Below, piece by piece: positions 44,707 to 53,465 of a stretch of 64,000 nucleotides of DNA. This DNA comes from Oceanobacillus chungangensis (GTDB taxonomy: Bacteria > Bacillota > Bacilli > Bacillales > Amphibacillaceae), in contig NZ_PIOD01000002.1 in the NCBI RefSeq assembly GCF_003369565.1, forward strand, positions 1 through 64,000, read 5' to 3'. The position numbers and the translations under genes are program-made. Position 1 is the first letter of the stretch; every line of letters begins with the position of its first letter. The notes beneath the pieces are model-generated. The model was not told the origin of the DNA and searched no databases. It saw only the letters and a list, made by a program, of their open reading frames with translations.

Positions 44707-45126
44707 AATGTACCTCCTATATCATCGTTAATATATATCATTTATTTTATTGCTGCACTTTCTAGGGAAAGGCGTGATAAAACTACAAAAACGATTCTCT
44801 TCTAATCTTTATAAAATCTCCCCATCAATAAGATATTGTAGAAATTACCATCAGATAATTGCTTGGCTTTTTTATCTCTTACTCCCACCTTGTAAGCAAT
44901 TCTACGATGAATTTTTAGTATATGTATAGTTTTTTCTTGAACATTTTTATTAATTCTATAAATTCAGTTTACACTTAACAGCTTATTAAAGTAAATCCTT
45001 ATAAAATTCATATTAAAATAAAAAACCCTGTATGAACAGGATTTCTTATCAGACTTATTTATTGATCCTTCACATTCCCAACCTGATTACTCGCTTTATT
45101 GATGTTGCATTGTTGTTTAAAAAACA
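44707..45126. other. 420-bp intergenic region with a weak terminator
   Basis: AAACCCTGT/ACAGGATTT (45023-45044) is a small hairpin whose reverse-strand side is U-rich. It probably ends nadK2. An open stretch on the reverse strand (about 44810-44970) lacks a start codon and ribosome site. Nothing else is recognised. Confidence 0.4.
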
Positions 45127-45927
45127 TTAAAGGAACGAGCGTCTGACACGATCCCAGAAGGAGTTGTTTTTTAATTTGACGGTTTTAATTACTTTGTCAT
45201 CCATTGTTACTACGACATTTTCAATTCTTTGGATGGAATGTGCTTCGTTATCGAGACTTATTATTGGGTGGACATTTCCTTCTTGTCTTAGCTTTAGTCT
45301 TAATTTGCGATCTTTATTTAGAATGAAGGAAGATCCTAATGTGCGATAATTATTATTGTTCATGGATGCAACTTCAGAAACTTGAATACTTGGAATAAGT
45401 GGATCTACAACTGCACCATTAGCAGATTTACTATAGCCAGTACTTCCGGTTGGTGTAGAAACTACCAATCCATCACCACGGAAGGTTTCAAACAGTTGAT
45501 CATCAATGAAAACGTCAATAACAATTGTTTTCACAATTGTTGACTGAACACTTACCTCATTTAAACAATAAAACTTAGTTCCATCATTTATTTGTGCAGT
45601 TATAATCGGAAAGCGACGTACTTCCAATTCATCCCTTAATACAGAATCTAGAAGATCATCAAACCTATCTAAATTAAAATCGCAATAAAGCGATGATTCG
45701 TCCTTTCCTGTTATGCCAGCATAAATCGCATCTTGGCGGAATCCAGTTTTTCTCACAGCTTGGAGAAACATTCCGTCGCCGCCAATGCTTACGATAATAT
45801 TTGCATGCTTGGAATTTTCTACAAGCTCAAATCCATGCTCCTTGGCTAGGGAAAATAGCGGTTTCAAATTTTCTGTTGTTTCATTATCATTGTGAAAATA
45901 AAAGAACATTTTGTTTCTATCTGTCAT
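45127..45927 (-). CDS. nadK2: NAD kinase, second paralogue (NadK2/YtdI type)
   Basis: The 266-residue protein has the NAD kinase GGDGMFLQ motif (~48-55), the LNEVSVQST block (~122) and the glycine-rich STPTGSTGYSKSANGA (~157-172). It phosphorylates NAD to NADP with ATP or polyphosphate. Length and gene neighbourhood (ytfI, ytfJ, tpx) identify the B. subtilis YtdI/NadK2 orthologue rather than NadK1. GAGGGATGAG lies before the ATG at 45927. It is divergent from ytfI. Confidence 0.92.
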   Translation of the reverse strand: MTDRNKMFFYFHNDNETTENLKPLFSLAKEHGFELVENSKHANIIVSIGGDGMFLQAVRKTGFRQDAIYAGITGKDESSLYCDFNLDRFDDLLDSVLRDELEVRRFPIITAQINDGTKFYCLNEVSVQSTIVKTIVIDVFIDDQLFETFRGDGLVVSTPTGSTGYSKSANGAVVDPLIPSIQVSEVASMNNNNYRTLGSSFILNKDRKLRLKLRQEGNVHPIISLDNEAHSIQRIENVVVTMDDKVIKTVKLKNNSFWDRVRRSFL

Positions 45928-46072
45928 TTCTCATCCCTCCAATTTATGTCAACATATTTATCGTATCATTAATTGACGAATTGCTCTAATAATTTGTCAA
46001 TATCAAGGTTTAAATATGTGATAGTAGAGCAAAAATAGAAAATATGTCGAAAGCAAGAATGGAGGGATTGAC

Positions 46073-46648
46073 ATGCTTGTTAGCTTAATAATTCTCGGTA
46101 TCCTATTCCTATTGTTTATGCTTCTATTCTTTTCGAGAGTCTATTTTCACTTGCACTATTCATTAAAAAATAAACAGCAACAATTATTTTTGACGATCAC
46201 GATTTATAAAATTCCTCTGTACCGCAAAAATCTCGACATCTCTGATATATCTCCTGATCCAATCTCAGTGGATTTCACAACATTTCCGGATGAAGTAAAA
46301 CGCTTAAAAGCAAATGTAAAGGATGCAAAAGAAAAGATAGACTACATATTGAATACTATTCGTATTCATCAATTGCGCTGGTCAACAGTCGGTGGGAGTG
46401 GCGATGCATTTTTGACAGGGATTGCGAGTGGTGCAGTCTGGTCTATTAAAGGGATAATTATTGGCTACATATACGAGATGGGGGAGATCGTATGTCGCCC
46501 GGATATCGAAGTCCTGCCAACCTTCCAATCGAAGGAATTTACTACGACGATTGAGTGCATTATTTCATTGCCGCTAGGGCAAGCTAGGCATACACTTCTT
46601 CGTAAAAAACGAGGCAATGCTTCGTTCTTTACAAGTAATTCGGAATAA
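46073..46648 (+). CDS. ytfI: DUF2953 membrane protein YtfI
   Basis: The 191-residue protein has one N-terminal membrane helix (~2-24, SLIILGILFLLFMLLFF) followed by a soluble beta-rich domain and a cytoplasmic or external tail, as in DUF2953. In B. subtilis it is co-expressed with ytfJ in the forespore. AAGAATGGAGGG precedes ATG 46073. A GTTTA-N16-GCAAAAATA stretch upstream may be a SigF-type promoter, by eye only. Function unknown. Confidence 0.82.
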   Translation: MLVSLIILGILFLLFMLLFFSRVYFHLHYSLKNKQQQLFLTITIYKIPLYRKNLDISDISPDPISVDFTTFPDEVKRLKANVKDAKEKIDYILNTIRIHQLRWSTVGGSGDAFLTGIASGAVWSIKGIIIGYIYEMGEIVCRPDIEVLPTFQSKEFTTTIECIISLPLGQARHTLLRKKRGNASFFTSNSE

Positions 46649-46667
46649 TAAGGAGGAAATATTAGCA

Positions 46668-47108
46668 ATGGATGAGCATCCAATTCAGGGTCTAATGACA
46701 ACGGCAATGGAAAACTTAAAAAATATGATAGAAGTAAATACGATAATTGGTGATGCAGTAGAGGCACCAGATGGGACGCTAATTATTCCAGTTTCAAAGC
46801 TCGGCTTCGGCTTTGCAGCTGGGGGCAGTGAGTTCAATGGAAGCAGTTCACAAGGAGATTCTGATGCAACGCTACCATTTGGTGGTGGAAGTGGTGGTGG
46901 TGTTTCGATTACACCGGTTGCTTTTCTAATTGTAGGGCAATATGGGGTTAAGATGATTCATTTGGACCAAAGCACTCACTTATATGAAAAAATGATTGAT
47001 TTTGCTCCGCAAGTAATGGAAAAGGTTCAGCAAATGATGCAGGATTCCGGTGCATCGAAGCATAAGGAAAATAAAAAACAAAAGCCTCCGCTAGATTTCG
47101 ATATTTAA
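46668..47108 (+). CDS. ytfJ: GerW-family sporulation protein YtfJ
   Basis: The 146-residue protein starts at ATG 46668, with AAGGAGG ~11 nt upstream and 19 nt after ytfI. It has the family order: HPIQGLMTTAMENLKNMIEVNTIIGDAV, then the PVSKLGFGFAAGGSEF block and a Gly/Ser-rich insert (FGGGSGGG, ~75-83), then SITPVAFLIV. YtfJ/GerW is needed for SleB-dependent germination in Bacillus. It is found only in spore formers, supporting the host assignment. Confidence 0.93.
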   Translation: MDEHPIQGLMTTAMENLKNMIEVNTIIGDAVEAPDGTLIIPVSKLGFGFAAGGSEFNGSSSQGDSDATLPFGGGSGGGVSITPVAFLIVGQYGVKMIHLDQSTHLYEKMIDFAPQVMEKVQQMMQDSGASKHKENKKQKPPLDFDI

Positions 47109-47188
47109 TTAAACCGCTTTATTGGACATCCTTCTATAAACTATTCATAATATAGGTGAAGGACAATATGAAGTGGAGGAGTTTTTAA

Positions 47189-47689
47189 ATGGCTAATATT
47201 ACATTTGGCGGAGAATCCGTTACATTACCAGCAACAGAAGTTAAAGTTGGGGATCAAGCACCAGATTTTAAAGTATTATCAAATGATCTTCAAGAAGTTT
47301 CATTAGCTAATTACGATGGTAAAGTGAAATTAATCGTAACAGTTCCATCACTTGACACTGGCGTTTGTTCCGAGGAAACAAAACGCTTTAATGAAGAAGC
47401 AGATAAATTAGACAATGTACAAGTCCTAACAGTTAGTATGGACTTACCATTTGCTCAGGCACGTTGGTGTGCAGCAGAAGGCGTGAAAAATTTAGATACG
47501 CTATCAGATCATCGTGATGCATCTGTGGGAAAGGCTTATGGTGTGTTAATGGGCGAACATCGTTTATTAGCTAGAGCGATCTTCGTTGTTGATTCTAGCA
47601 ATAAGGTTACATATGTTGAATATGTCCCAGAAGTAAAAACACATCCAAACTATGAAGCAGCACTTGAAGCAGTTAAAGCAGCAAAATAA
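47189..47689 (+). CDS. tpx: Thiol peroxidase Tpx
   Basis: The 166-residue atypical 2-Cys peroxiredoxin has peroxidatic Cys in PSLDTGVCSEET (~60) and resolving Cys in ARWCAAEG (~94), spacing typical of Tpx. It reduces peroxides in the cytoplasm with thioredoxin. GTGGAGG is 10 nt before the ATG. A terminator follows the stop. The tpx-ytxK-ackA order is that of B. subtilis. Confidence 0.95.
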   Translation: MANITFGGESVTLPATEVKVGDQAPDFKVLSNDLQEVSLANYDGKVKLIVTVPSLDTGVCSEETKRFNEEADKLDNVQVLTVSMDLPFAQARWCAAEGVKNLDTLSDHRDASVGKAYGVLMGEHRLLARAIFVVDSSNKVTYVEYVPEVKTHPNYEAALEAVKAAK

Positions 47690-47708
47690 AATCAATCAAC
47701 ATACAAGA

Positions 47709-47744
47709 AATCTCTCTCTATTAATTTGAGGGGGATTTTTTTTA
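47709..47744 (+). terminator. Terminator of tpx
   Basis: AATCTCTCTC pairs with GAGGGGGATT (two G-U) around a 9-nt loop, then nine T with one interruption. Confidence 0.75.
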
Positions 47745-47909
47745 GAATGATTAAATATCACAGCTTTTGTTGGGCAAATGCAGCGAAAACTTCCGAAACT
47801 TCTTAACTGTTATAGAAAAAATAAATTAAATTATGATAAATCTTTTACTAACCTTTGTTCATTTGGTACAATAGTAAAGTTGAAGAAAGGGCGAATGGAG
47901 GTCATGGTA

Positions 47910-48893
47910 GTGGATAAATCAAATGTTGAACCACTTTTTGAGTGGGTGGACCATACTACTGAATTAATTCAAAAGCATAATGATGAAGCCTATTTAGACA
48001 GTTTAGCTGTTACAATGGAAACGTTGTTTTTTAATGATACAGCGGAAGATATGGATGAGATACTGTCACGAAATTTACAAAACGCATTAGCAAAAATCGA
48101 TTTATCCTCATATGCAACAATTGATATTCGTAAAGCGATTCAATTAGCAATCCTCAAAGGTATGAAGGATTCAACGCAGCAACAGCATTTAATGACACCA
48201 GAGACAGTGGCATTAATTATCGGATATCTTGCCGATCAGCTTATGAAAGGTAAAGAAAGCATCCGTATCTTTGATCCAGCAAGTGGTACGGGTAATTTAA
48301 TTACAACAGTACTCGAACAGCTTGGACAGGATGTTGTAGCATTTGCTAGTGAAGTTGATCCTACATTAATTCAACTATCTGTACTTAATGCGAATTTGCA
48401 GAAGAAGCAAATTGAATTTTTCCATCAGGATAGTTTGAGACCATTTCTGTTAGATCCTGTTGATTTAGTAGTTGCCGACTTACCAGTTGGTTATTATCCA
48501 GATGATATCAGGGCGAATAATTTCGAATTAAAGGCGGATAGTGGTCATTCCTATGCCCATCATTTATTTATCGAGCAAAGTATGAATTATACGAAAGAAG
48601 CAGGCTATTTGATTCTCGTTATTCCAGACTTCCTGTTCGACAGTGATCAATCGGACAAGCTTCACCGTTATCTTCAAGAACATGCTCATATTGTTGGGGT
48701 TATACGTTTACCCGAAAGTGCATTTAAATCAAAAGCGAATGTTAAGAGCATCCTGATGCTGCAGAAGAAGGGCGAGCGTACGAAGACACTGAAACAACCG
48801 TTGCTAGTACAAATGCCAGCCTTTAAGAATGCAAATGGAATGGCAGACATTCTTGGGCAAATGAATGCATGGTTTAAAAAATACGAAAAATAA
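47910..48893 (+). CDS. ytxK: YtxK, class I SAM-dependent methyltransferase-like protein
   Basis: The best start is GTG 47910, 8 nt after GGAGG, giving 327 residues, close to B. subtilis YtxK (329). ATGs at 47895 and 47904 are alternatives. The fold is that of N6-adenine DNA methyltransferases: SAM motif FDPASGTGNLI (~122-132), acidic EVDPTLIQLS (~150). However, the catalytic NPPY is replaced by DLPVGYYP (~185), so DNA methylation is doubtful. It lies just upstream of ackA, as in B. subtilis, and may share its transcript. Its substrate is unknown. Confidence 0.85.
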   Translation: MDKSNVEPLFEWVDHTTELIQKHNDEAYLDSLAVTMETLFFNDTAEDMDEILSRNLQNALAKIDLSSYATIDIRKAIQLAILKGMKDSTQQQHLMTPETVALIIGYLADQLMKGKESIRIFDPASGTGNLITTVLEQLGQDVVAFASEVDPTLIQLSVLNANLQKKQIEFFHQDSLRPFLLDPVDLVVADLPVGYYPDDIRANNFELKADSGHSYAHHLFIEQSMNYTKEAGYLILVIPDFLFDSDQSDKLHRYLQEHAHIVGVIRLPESAFKSKANVKSILMLQKKGERTKTLKQPLLVQMPAFKNANGMADILGQMNAWFKKYEK

Positions 48894-48919
48894 TAAAACA
48901 TATTTAGGAGTTGTCATCA

Positions 48920-50104
48920 ATGAGTAATGTGTTAGCAATTAATGCCGGTAGTTCTTCACTAAAATTCCAATTAATCGATATGCCAGAGGAAACAGTAAAA
49001 GCAATCGGTTTAGTGGAAAGAATTGGACTAAAGGATTCTGTTTTTAAAATTGAAGTAGATGGTAAGAAAGAGAAAATGGTTGGCGATATTGCAGATCATG
49101 CTGTGGCCGTTAAGAAACTATTAGATGCTTTAATCTCAACAGGTGTTGTAGCGTCATTTGATGAAATCGATGCAGTTGGCCACCGTGTCGTTCATGGTGG
49201 AGAATACTTCGATGATTCTGTATTAATTACTGATGATGTAATCGCGAAAATTGTAGAAACATCGGAATTAGCACCATTGCATAACCCAGCGAACTTAACA
49301 GGTATCTATGCGTTCCAAGAAATTTTACCAGATGTGCCAATGGTTGCTGTGTTTGATACAGCATTCCATCAAACGATGCCAAACACATCTTATTTATATA
49401 GCTTACCTAAGGAATATTATGATGACTTTGGCATCCGTAAATATGGTTTCCATGGTACATCACATAAATATGTATCAGAGCGTGCAGCAGACTTAATGGG
49501 TGTTCCAATTGAAAAACTGCGATTAATTTCTTGCCATATCGGTAATGGTGCAAGTATCACTGCAATCGAAGGCGGAAAGTCAATTGATACATCAATGGGC
49601 TTCACACCACTTGCTGGGGTAACCATGGGAACACGTTCAGGAGATCTTGACCCTGCATTAATTCCGTACATTATGGAGAAAACTGGTAAGACAGCTGAAG
49701 AAGTAATTGATGTGTTTAATAAAGAAAGTGGAATGCTAGCACTTTCAGGATTCTCTAGTGATTTACGTGATATTCAAGAGCAGGCGGATACGAATCCACG
49801 TGCAGAATTAGCATTAGATGTATTTGCTGAAAGAATCCATAAATATATCGGATCTTATGCAGCGAAAATGTCTGGTGTAGATGCAATTATCTTCACAGCA
49901 GGTGTCGGCGAAAATAGTTCTGCTGTAAGAGAAAAAATCTTACATGGTTTAGAATTTATGGGTGTTTACTGGGATCCTAAATTAAACGAAACTCGTGGAG
50001 ATGAAAGATTCATCAACTATCCACATTCACCAGTTAAAGTAATTATCATTCCTACTAATGAAGAAGTTGTTATTGCAAGGGATACGTTACGTTTAGCTAA
50101 ATAA
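48920..50104 (+). CDS. ackA: Acetate kinase
   Basis: The 394-residue protein opens [17 protein letters not shown] and has the family motifs [10 protein letters not shown] (~146), [12 protein letters not shown] (~175), [24 protein letters not shown] (in part, ~207) and FTAGVGENS (~323). It interconverts acetyl phosphate and acetate, giving ATP during overflow metabolism. The start ATG 48920 has TAGGAG 9 nt upstream. It follows ytxK by 26 nt. A good terminator follows. Confidence 0.96.
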   Translation: MSNVLAINAGSSSLKFQLIDMPEETVKAIGLVERIGLKDSVFKIEVDGKKEKMVGDIADHAVAVKKLLDALISTGVVASFDEIDAVGHRVVHGGEYFDDSVLITDDVIAKIVETSELAPLHNPANLTGIYAFQEILPDVPMVAVFDTAFHQTMPNTSYLYSLPKEYYDDFGIRKYGFHGTSHKYVSERAADLMGVPIEKLRLISCHIGNGASITAIEGGKSIDTSMGFTPLAGVTMGTRSGDLDPALIPYIMEKTGKTAEEVIDVFNKESGMLALSGFSSDLRDIQEQADTNPRAELALDVFAERIHKYIGSYAAKMSGVDAIIFTAGVGENSSAVREKILHGLEFMGVYWDPKLNETRGDERFINYPHSPVKVIIIPTNEEVVIARDTLRLAK

Positions 50105-50113
50105 ATGATTCAG

Positions 50114-50147
50114 AAGCGCCTCATGTCAATGGGGCGCTTTTGTTTTT
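50114..50147 (+). terminator. Terminator of ackA
   Basis: AAGCGCC pairs with GGGCGCTT around an 11-nt loop, then TTGTTTTT. Confidence 0.8.
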
Positions 50148-50187
50148 GGGTTAGTTTGTAATTAGATAAAGTGCTAAGAGCTCTCGG

Positions 50188-50313
50188 ACCGGTCGCTCCG
50201 ATAATATACTTCGCTTTCCGCGGGGAGCTGGTGAGCCTACTAGCGCTATTGCGCTTTGTAGGCTCACCTAGGCTCTGCTTCCCGCAGGAGTCTCCGTATA
50301 TTTTCTCCGCTTG
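50188..50313 (+). repeat. Interspersed palindromic repeat, short form (family 1)
   Basis: The arms TCGCTCCGATAATATACTTCG, CGCGGGGAGC and GGTGAGCCTAC are matched by GTAGGCTCACC, GCTTCCCGCAGGAG and CGTATATTTTCTCCGCTT, a long imperfect palindrome. It is the same element as at 6601 and 52501 but lacks their ~55-bp internal AAGGAAAGCTT...TACATCGCA segment. The following gap to 50470 shows nothing else. Confidence 0.7.
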
Positions 50314-50471
50314 GATAGTGCAGAAGTTAATGAGGATAAAGTGACTTACCTTATAAAAATCAGTAATGATTGAAGTAGAGTAATTGTTTGGAAATCAATT
50401 GCTGTCTAAATCTAAACAAGATTATCACTAGCTCACACAAATAGGTAAAGAATCACAACGTTTTTCATTAA

Positions 50472-50505
50472 AAAAAGAATAGGCTGCCACTAAAAGTGGC
50501 AGCCT
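50472..50505 (-). terminator. Terminator of the UspA gene
   Basis: AGGCTGCCACT pairs with AGTGGCAGCCT. The plus-strand A run before it supplies U residues on the reverse strand. Confidence 0.85.
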
Positions 50506-50522
50506 TTAGTCTTTTATATTAT

Positions 50523-50951
50523 TTAGCGTACGACTAATACGTCGCATTCAGCATATCTTGTGATGCTTTCGGAAACACTTCCGATTAGGAAACGTTCTAC
50601 AGCGTTCATACCTGTTGCGCCACAGATAATTAGGTCGGCGTTAAAGTCTTTGGCAATATTTTTTGCTATTTTTACTTTTGGGGATCCGTATTCAATGCAA
50701 CGAACTAAATCGGTAACACCTGCAGACTTCGCATTCTCAACATAGGAGTCAAGCAGTTCCTTTGCGTATTCCTCTGCACGATCGGCAAGCGAACGGTCAT
50801 AAGCTTCAGCAGTTGCAAAGGTACGTGAATCAACAACATGTGCAAGTACCAATCGTGCATTGTTTCGTTTTGCAATGTCTAATGATTTTTTGAATGCTAT
50901 TTCTGCGGCTTCTGAACCATCTACAGCTACTACGATATTATTATATTCCAT
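50523..50951 (-). CDS. Universal stress protein (UspA family)
   Basis: The 142-residue protein starts at ATG 50951, with GGGGAGG 7 nt upstream. It has the Usp fold with NNIVVAVDGSEAAEIAF at the N-terminus and the ATP-binding pattern G-x2-G-x9-G-(S/T) as GATGMNAVERFLIGSVSES (~108-126). It likely binds ATP and accumulates in stress, like B. subtilis YxiE or NhaX. It is divergent from the small gene at 51078. Confidence 0.92.
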   Translation of the reverse strand: MEYNNIVVAVDGSEAAEIAFKKSLDIAKRNNARLVLAHVVDSRTFATAEAYDRSLADRAEEYAKELLDSYVENAKSAGVTDLVRCIEYGSPKVKIAKNIAKDFNADLIICGATGMNAVERFLIGSVSESITRYAECDVLVVR

Positions 50952-51077
50952 GATTATACCTCCCCTTTTACATTTATTATATACCCTATATGAAAGCGTC
51001 TCAAACAAAATATGGAAGAAAAAGGTCCCGTTTATTTTGGATTATGTGGACAGACTACCGTTATGGAGGTGGGTCAC

Positions 51078-51239
51078 TTGTCAAAAAAAGAAGGAAAAAA
51101 AGCGAGTAATTATGAATTAGATCCAGAGGGTGTGGCAGCTGTACAAAACCAATTATTCGAAAGTTATCAAAGCGGTGTAGTAGAAGATCAACTTACGAAT
51201 AACCGAGGGATACACAAGTTTAATAATGCGAAAAAGTAA
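51078..51239 (+). CDS. Small hydrophilic protein (53 aa), function unknown
   Basis: A TTG at 51078 follows GGAGGTGGG at 6-nt spacing and opens SKKEGKKASNYELDPEGV. The upstream ATG at 51012 has no site, so the shorter form is preferred. The protein is very hydrophilic, with EGVAAVQNQLFESYQSGVVEDQ as its core and RGIHKFNNAKK as tail. It recalls short Bacillus proteins of the YozQ/DUF4025 kind, and I hold that lightly. It has a strong terminator, so it is probably a genuine monocistronic gene. Confidence 0.65.
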   Translation: MSKKEGKKASNYELDPEGVAAVQNQLFESYQSGVVEDQLTNNRGIHKFNNAKK

Positions 51240-51253
51240 AGTTGAACATAGTG

Positions 51254-51288
51254 AAAGCGGCTCTTCGAATCGAACGACGAGCCGCTTT
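51254..51288. terminator. Terminator between the small gene and the M24 peptidase
   Basis: AAAGCGGCTC pairs with GAGCCGCTTT around a 15-nt loop, between convergent genes. Confidence 0.75.
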
Positions 51289-51322
51289 ACAAATTTCACT
51301 TATAATAAACTTATTAATGGAC

Positions 51323-52420
51323 TTATTTTATGATCTGGAGTTCTTTTGGATATGCGGTAAGTATTTCTGGTCCTTTTTCAGTAGTAAAAATCATATCCTC
51401 GATTCGAACGCCGCCTGTATTTGGAATGTAAATTCCCGGTTCAATTGTAAAGCACATGCCCTCAACTACTGCGAGTTCATTATTTCCATGCATTGATGGG
51501 TATTCATGCGTTTCAATTCCTAGACCATGACCAATTCGGTGTGTGAAATATTCACCATAACCAGCCTGTTCAATCGTTGTTCTTGCAGCCTTATCAATGC
51601 TGCCAACAGCTGTACCTAGTTGGGAAATATTAATCGCATTTTGCTCTGCTGCAAGAACAGTTTCGTAAATCTTCTTCTGTTCATCTGTAATTGACTTAAA
51701 AGCAACGGTTCTTGTAATATCAGAGCAATAGCCCTCGAACACAACCCCAAGGTCAAACATTACTAAATCCCCAGCAGTAACCTTTTTATTCGATGGAGTA
51801 CCATGTGGGGAAGCAGTTTTTATCCCGGAAAGAGCCATTGTTGAAAATGACATTTCTTGAACACCTTGTTTTTTCAATTCGTATTCAATCTTCGCTATCA
51901 ATTCTAATTCGGTAACACCTTCAGCAATTGCCTTTACACCGGTTTCGATACCGAAATCAGCGAGCTGTGCAGCTTGTTTAAGTAATGCGTATTCCTTTTT
52001 CGTTTTGACGACACGCAGGTTTGCCATGATTTCTTTAGCATCAAATATTTCTGCATTCGGTAAAATCCGCTTGATTGCTTGGTATCTTTCTAAAGTAATA
52101 TGGTCTTGTTCAAGTGCAATTGAAGCTGGAGTACCGCCATTTCCCTCTAAATGGGAACGGAGTAATTCCCATGGATCCTCGTGGTCATAGTAGCCGATCA
52201 CTTCATGCTTCCACCCGGCATTCTTCGCATCTTCTACTTCCATTTTGGGAAGAATTAATACAGGGTCTATTTTATTACTGATATAAACGCCGATTACACG
52301 CTCGTGTGGGTCTGTATAATAATTACTTAAGTAATAAAAGTTTGCCTTCGATGTTACGAGCACACTTTCTATTTGTTGTTTGTTAATTTCTGTTAATAAG
52401 CTATTCATTCGAGTAGTCAA
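51323..52420 (-). CDS. M24-family Xaa-Pro dipeptidase/aminopeptidase
   Basis: The 365-residue protein is a two-domain creatinase-fold peptidase. The five dinuclear metal ligands are visible: FDLGVVFEGYCSDITRT (two Asp, ~224-235), HRIGHGLGIETHEYP (His, ~297), FTIEPGIY (Glu, ~330) and VRIEDM (Glu, ~345). It releases N-terminal residues before proline, like PepQ/YkvY. A TTG start (52420) with AGAGGTG 6 nt upstream is preferred over GTG 52429. It is monocistronic and cytosolic. Confidence 0.88.
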   Translation of the reverse strand: MTTRMNSLLTEINKQQIESVLVTSKANFYYLSNYYTDPHERVIGVYISNKIDPVLILPKMEVEDAKNAGWKHEVIGYYDHEDPWELLRSHLEGNGGTPASIALEQDHITLERYQAIKRILPNAEIFDAKEIMANLRVVKTKKEYALLKQAAQLADFGIETGVKAIAEGVTELELIAKIEYELKKQGVQEMSFSTMALSGIKTASPHGTPSNKKVTAGDLVMFDLGVVFEGYCSDITRTVAFKSITDEQKKIYETVLAAEQNAINISQLGTAVGSIDKAARTTIEQAGYGEYFTHRIGHGLGIETHEYPSMHGNNELAVVEGMCFTIEPGIYIPNTGGVRIEDMIFTTEKGPEILTAYPKELQIIK

Positions 52421-52500
52421 CGTTTTCACCTCTATGTTAGAATATAACTAGTATAACAAATGTAAGGTGTGTTTATCAAAAAGGTTTAATTTGCTTCCTG

Positions 52501-52686
52501 GCCAGTCGCTACGGAAATACACTACGCTTTCCGCGGGAGGCTGGTGAGCCTTCTTTTGAAGAGAGCAGTTCGTAGTCTCACCGAGGCCTTTCCTCCCACA
52601 GGATAAAGAAAGCTTTGGTAGCGTTACATCGCAATCAGACAAATAGAACTTTATTTTTGGGGAGTCTCCTTGTATTTCCTCCGCTG
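52501..52686 (+). repeat. Interspersed palindromic repeat, long form (family 1)
   Basis: GCCAGTCGCTACGGAAATACAC starts it and TATTTCCTCCGCTGGG ends it. The internal AAAGAAAGCTTTGGTAGCGTTACATCGCA segment is shared with 6601-6785. It lies between the M24 peptidase promoter and the SigW-type promoter, and the rest of that gap holds nothing further. Confidence 0.7.
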
Positions 52687-52857
52687 GGATTATGCTTAAT
52701 CTATCGATTTCGAAGTAAAGTAACATACGTTCTGAATATGCACGTGTGTTAGCGGAGGATAGAAGACCAGTCTGCAATGAAATTTAACATTGCTCTTTGT
52801 TCCCAGATTATCTAAATAACAACAATTTCTGAAATGAGCAATATTTTTATGTTTTTT

Positions 52858-52883
52858 TGAAACCTATTGGATTTTTATTCGTA
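52858..52883 (+). promoter_or_regulatory. SigW-type ECF promoter for the PspA operon
   Basis: TGAAAC, 16 bp, CGTA: an exact match to the SigW consensus of B. subtilis, which drives pspA there. The expected start site lies about 30 nt before the DUF4178 gene. Confidence 0.8.
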
Positions 52884-52921
52884 TAACTATTATAACGTCG
52901 AAATGAAATAGAGGTGAATCG

Positions 52922-53434
52922 ATGGGACTGTTTTCGAAGCTTTTTTCAAAGAAGGAACAAAATCAGCCTGCACCAGAAAAAAGAACCGTGATGAACATGA
53001 AGGTAGGCGATATCGTCACCTATGAATTTCATGATTTCGAGGTTGTAGGAAAACTCACACTCCGCGATGGCAGTTATGAATGGTATGATTACCAATTGCT
53101 CGGGGAAGAGGGAACGCTTTGGTTGTCTGTAGAAATGGATGATGAACTTGAACTGGCGATTTATCAAAAGGTAAAGCTCCAAGTATCGAAGCCATATCCG
53201 AAAAAATTGACGTATGACAATAAGACCTATTATTTAGAGGAAGAGGGCGTTGCCAGAGTAACAGGTGAGGGCCGAAGTAAAAATGTACATGGAATGGAGA
53301 CACATTATGCCGACTATGAGGATGATTCCGAGGAAAGCTACCTCGGGTTAGAATCATGGGATACGGAAGTTGAAGTGAGCACGGGATACGCGATTGAGCC
53401 ATATGAGCTTAAAATTATCGCAGGTTCCAATTAA
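52922..53434 (+). CDS. DUF4178 protein, first gene of the PspA operon
   Basis: The 170-residue protein has a short basic head (MGLFSKLFSKKEQ) and then an all-beta domain, with VGDIVTYEFHDFEVVGKLTL (in part, ~27-46) and LWLSVEMDDELELAIY (~66-81), ending YAIEPYELKIIAG. This matches DUF4178. Such proteins are repeatedly found next to PspA, DUF350 and polyamine synthase genes. No membrane segment is present; the amphipathic N-terminus may touch the membrane. GAGGTGA precedes the ATG. pspA follows 31 nt later. Confidence 0.8.
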   Translation: MGLFSKLFSKKEQNQPAPEKRTVMNMKVGDIVTYEFHDFEVVGKLTLRDGSYEWYDYQLLGEEGTLWLSVEMDDELELAIYQKVKLQVSKPYPKKLTYDNKTYYLEEEGVARVTGEGRSKNVHGMETHYADYEDDSEESYLGLESWDTEVEVSTGYAIEPYELKIIAGSN

Positions 53435-53465
53435 AGAATGATTATCATATTAAGGAGGAATATAC

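Noticed and set aside
44810-44970. Reverse-strand open stretch of about 52 codons with basic, protein-like composition
   Set aside because: It follows a stop directly, has no ATG/GTG/TTG with a ribosome site, and matches nothing I recognise. Chance in AT-rich DNA is as likely.
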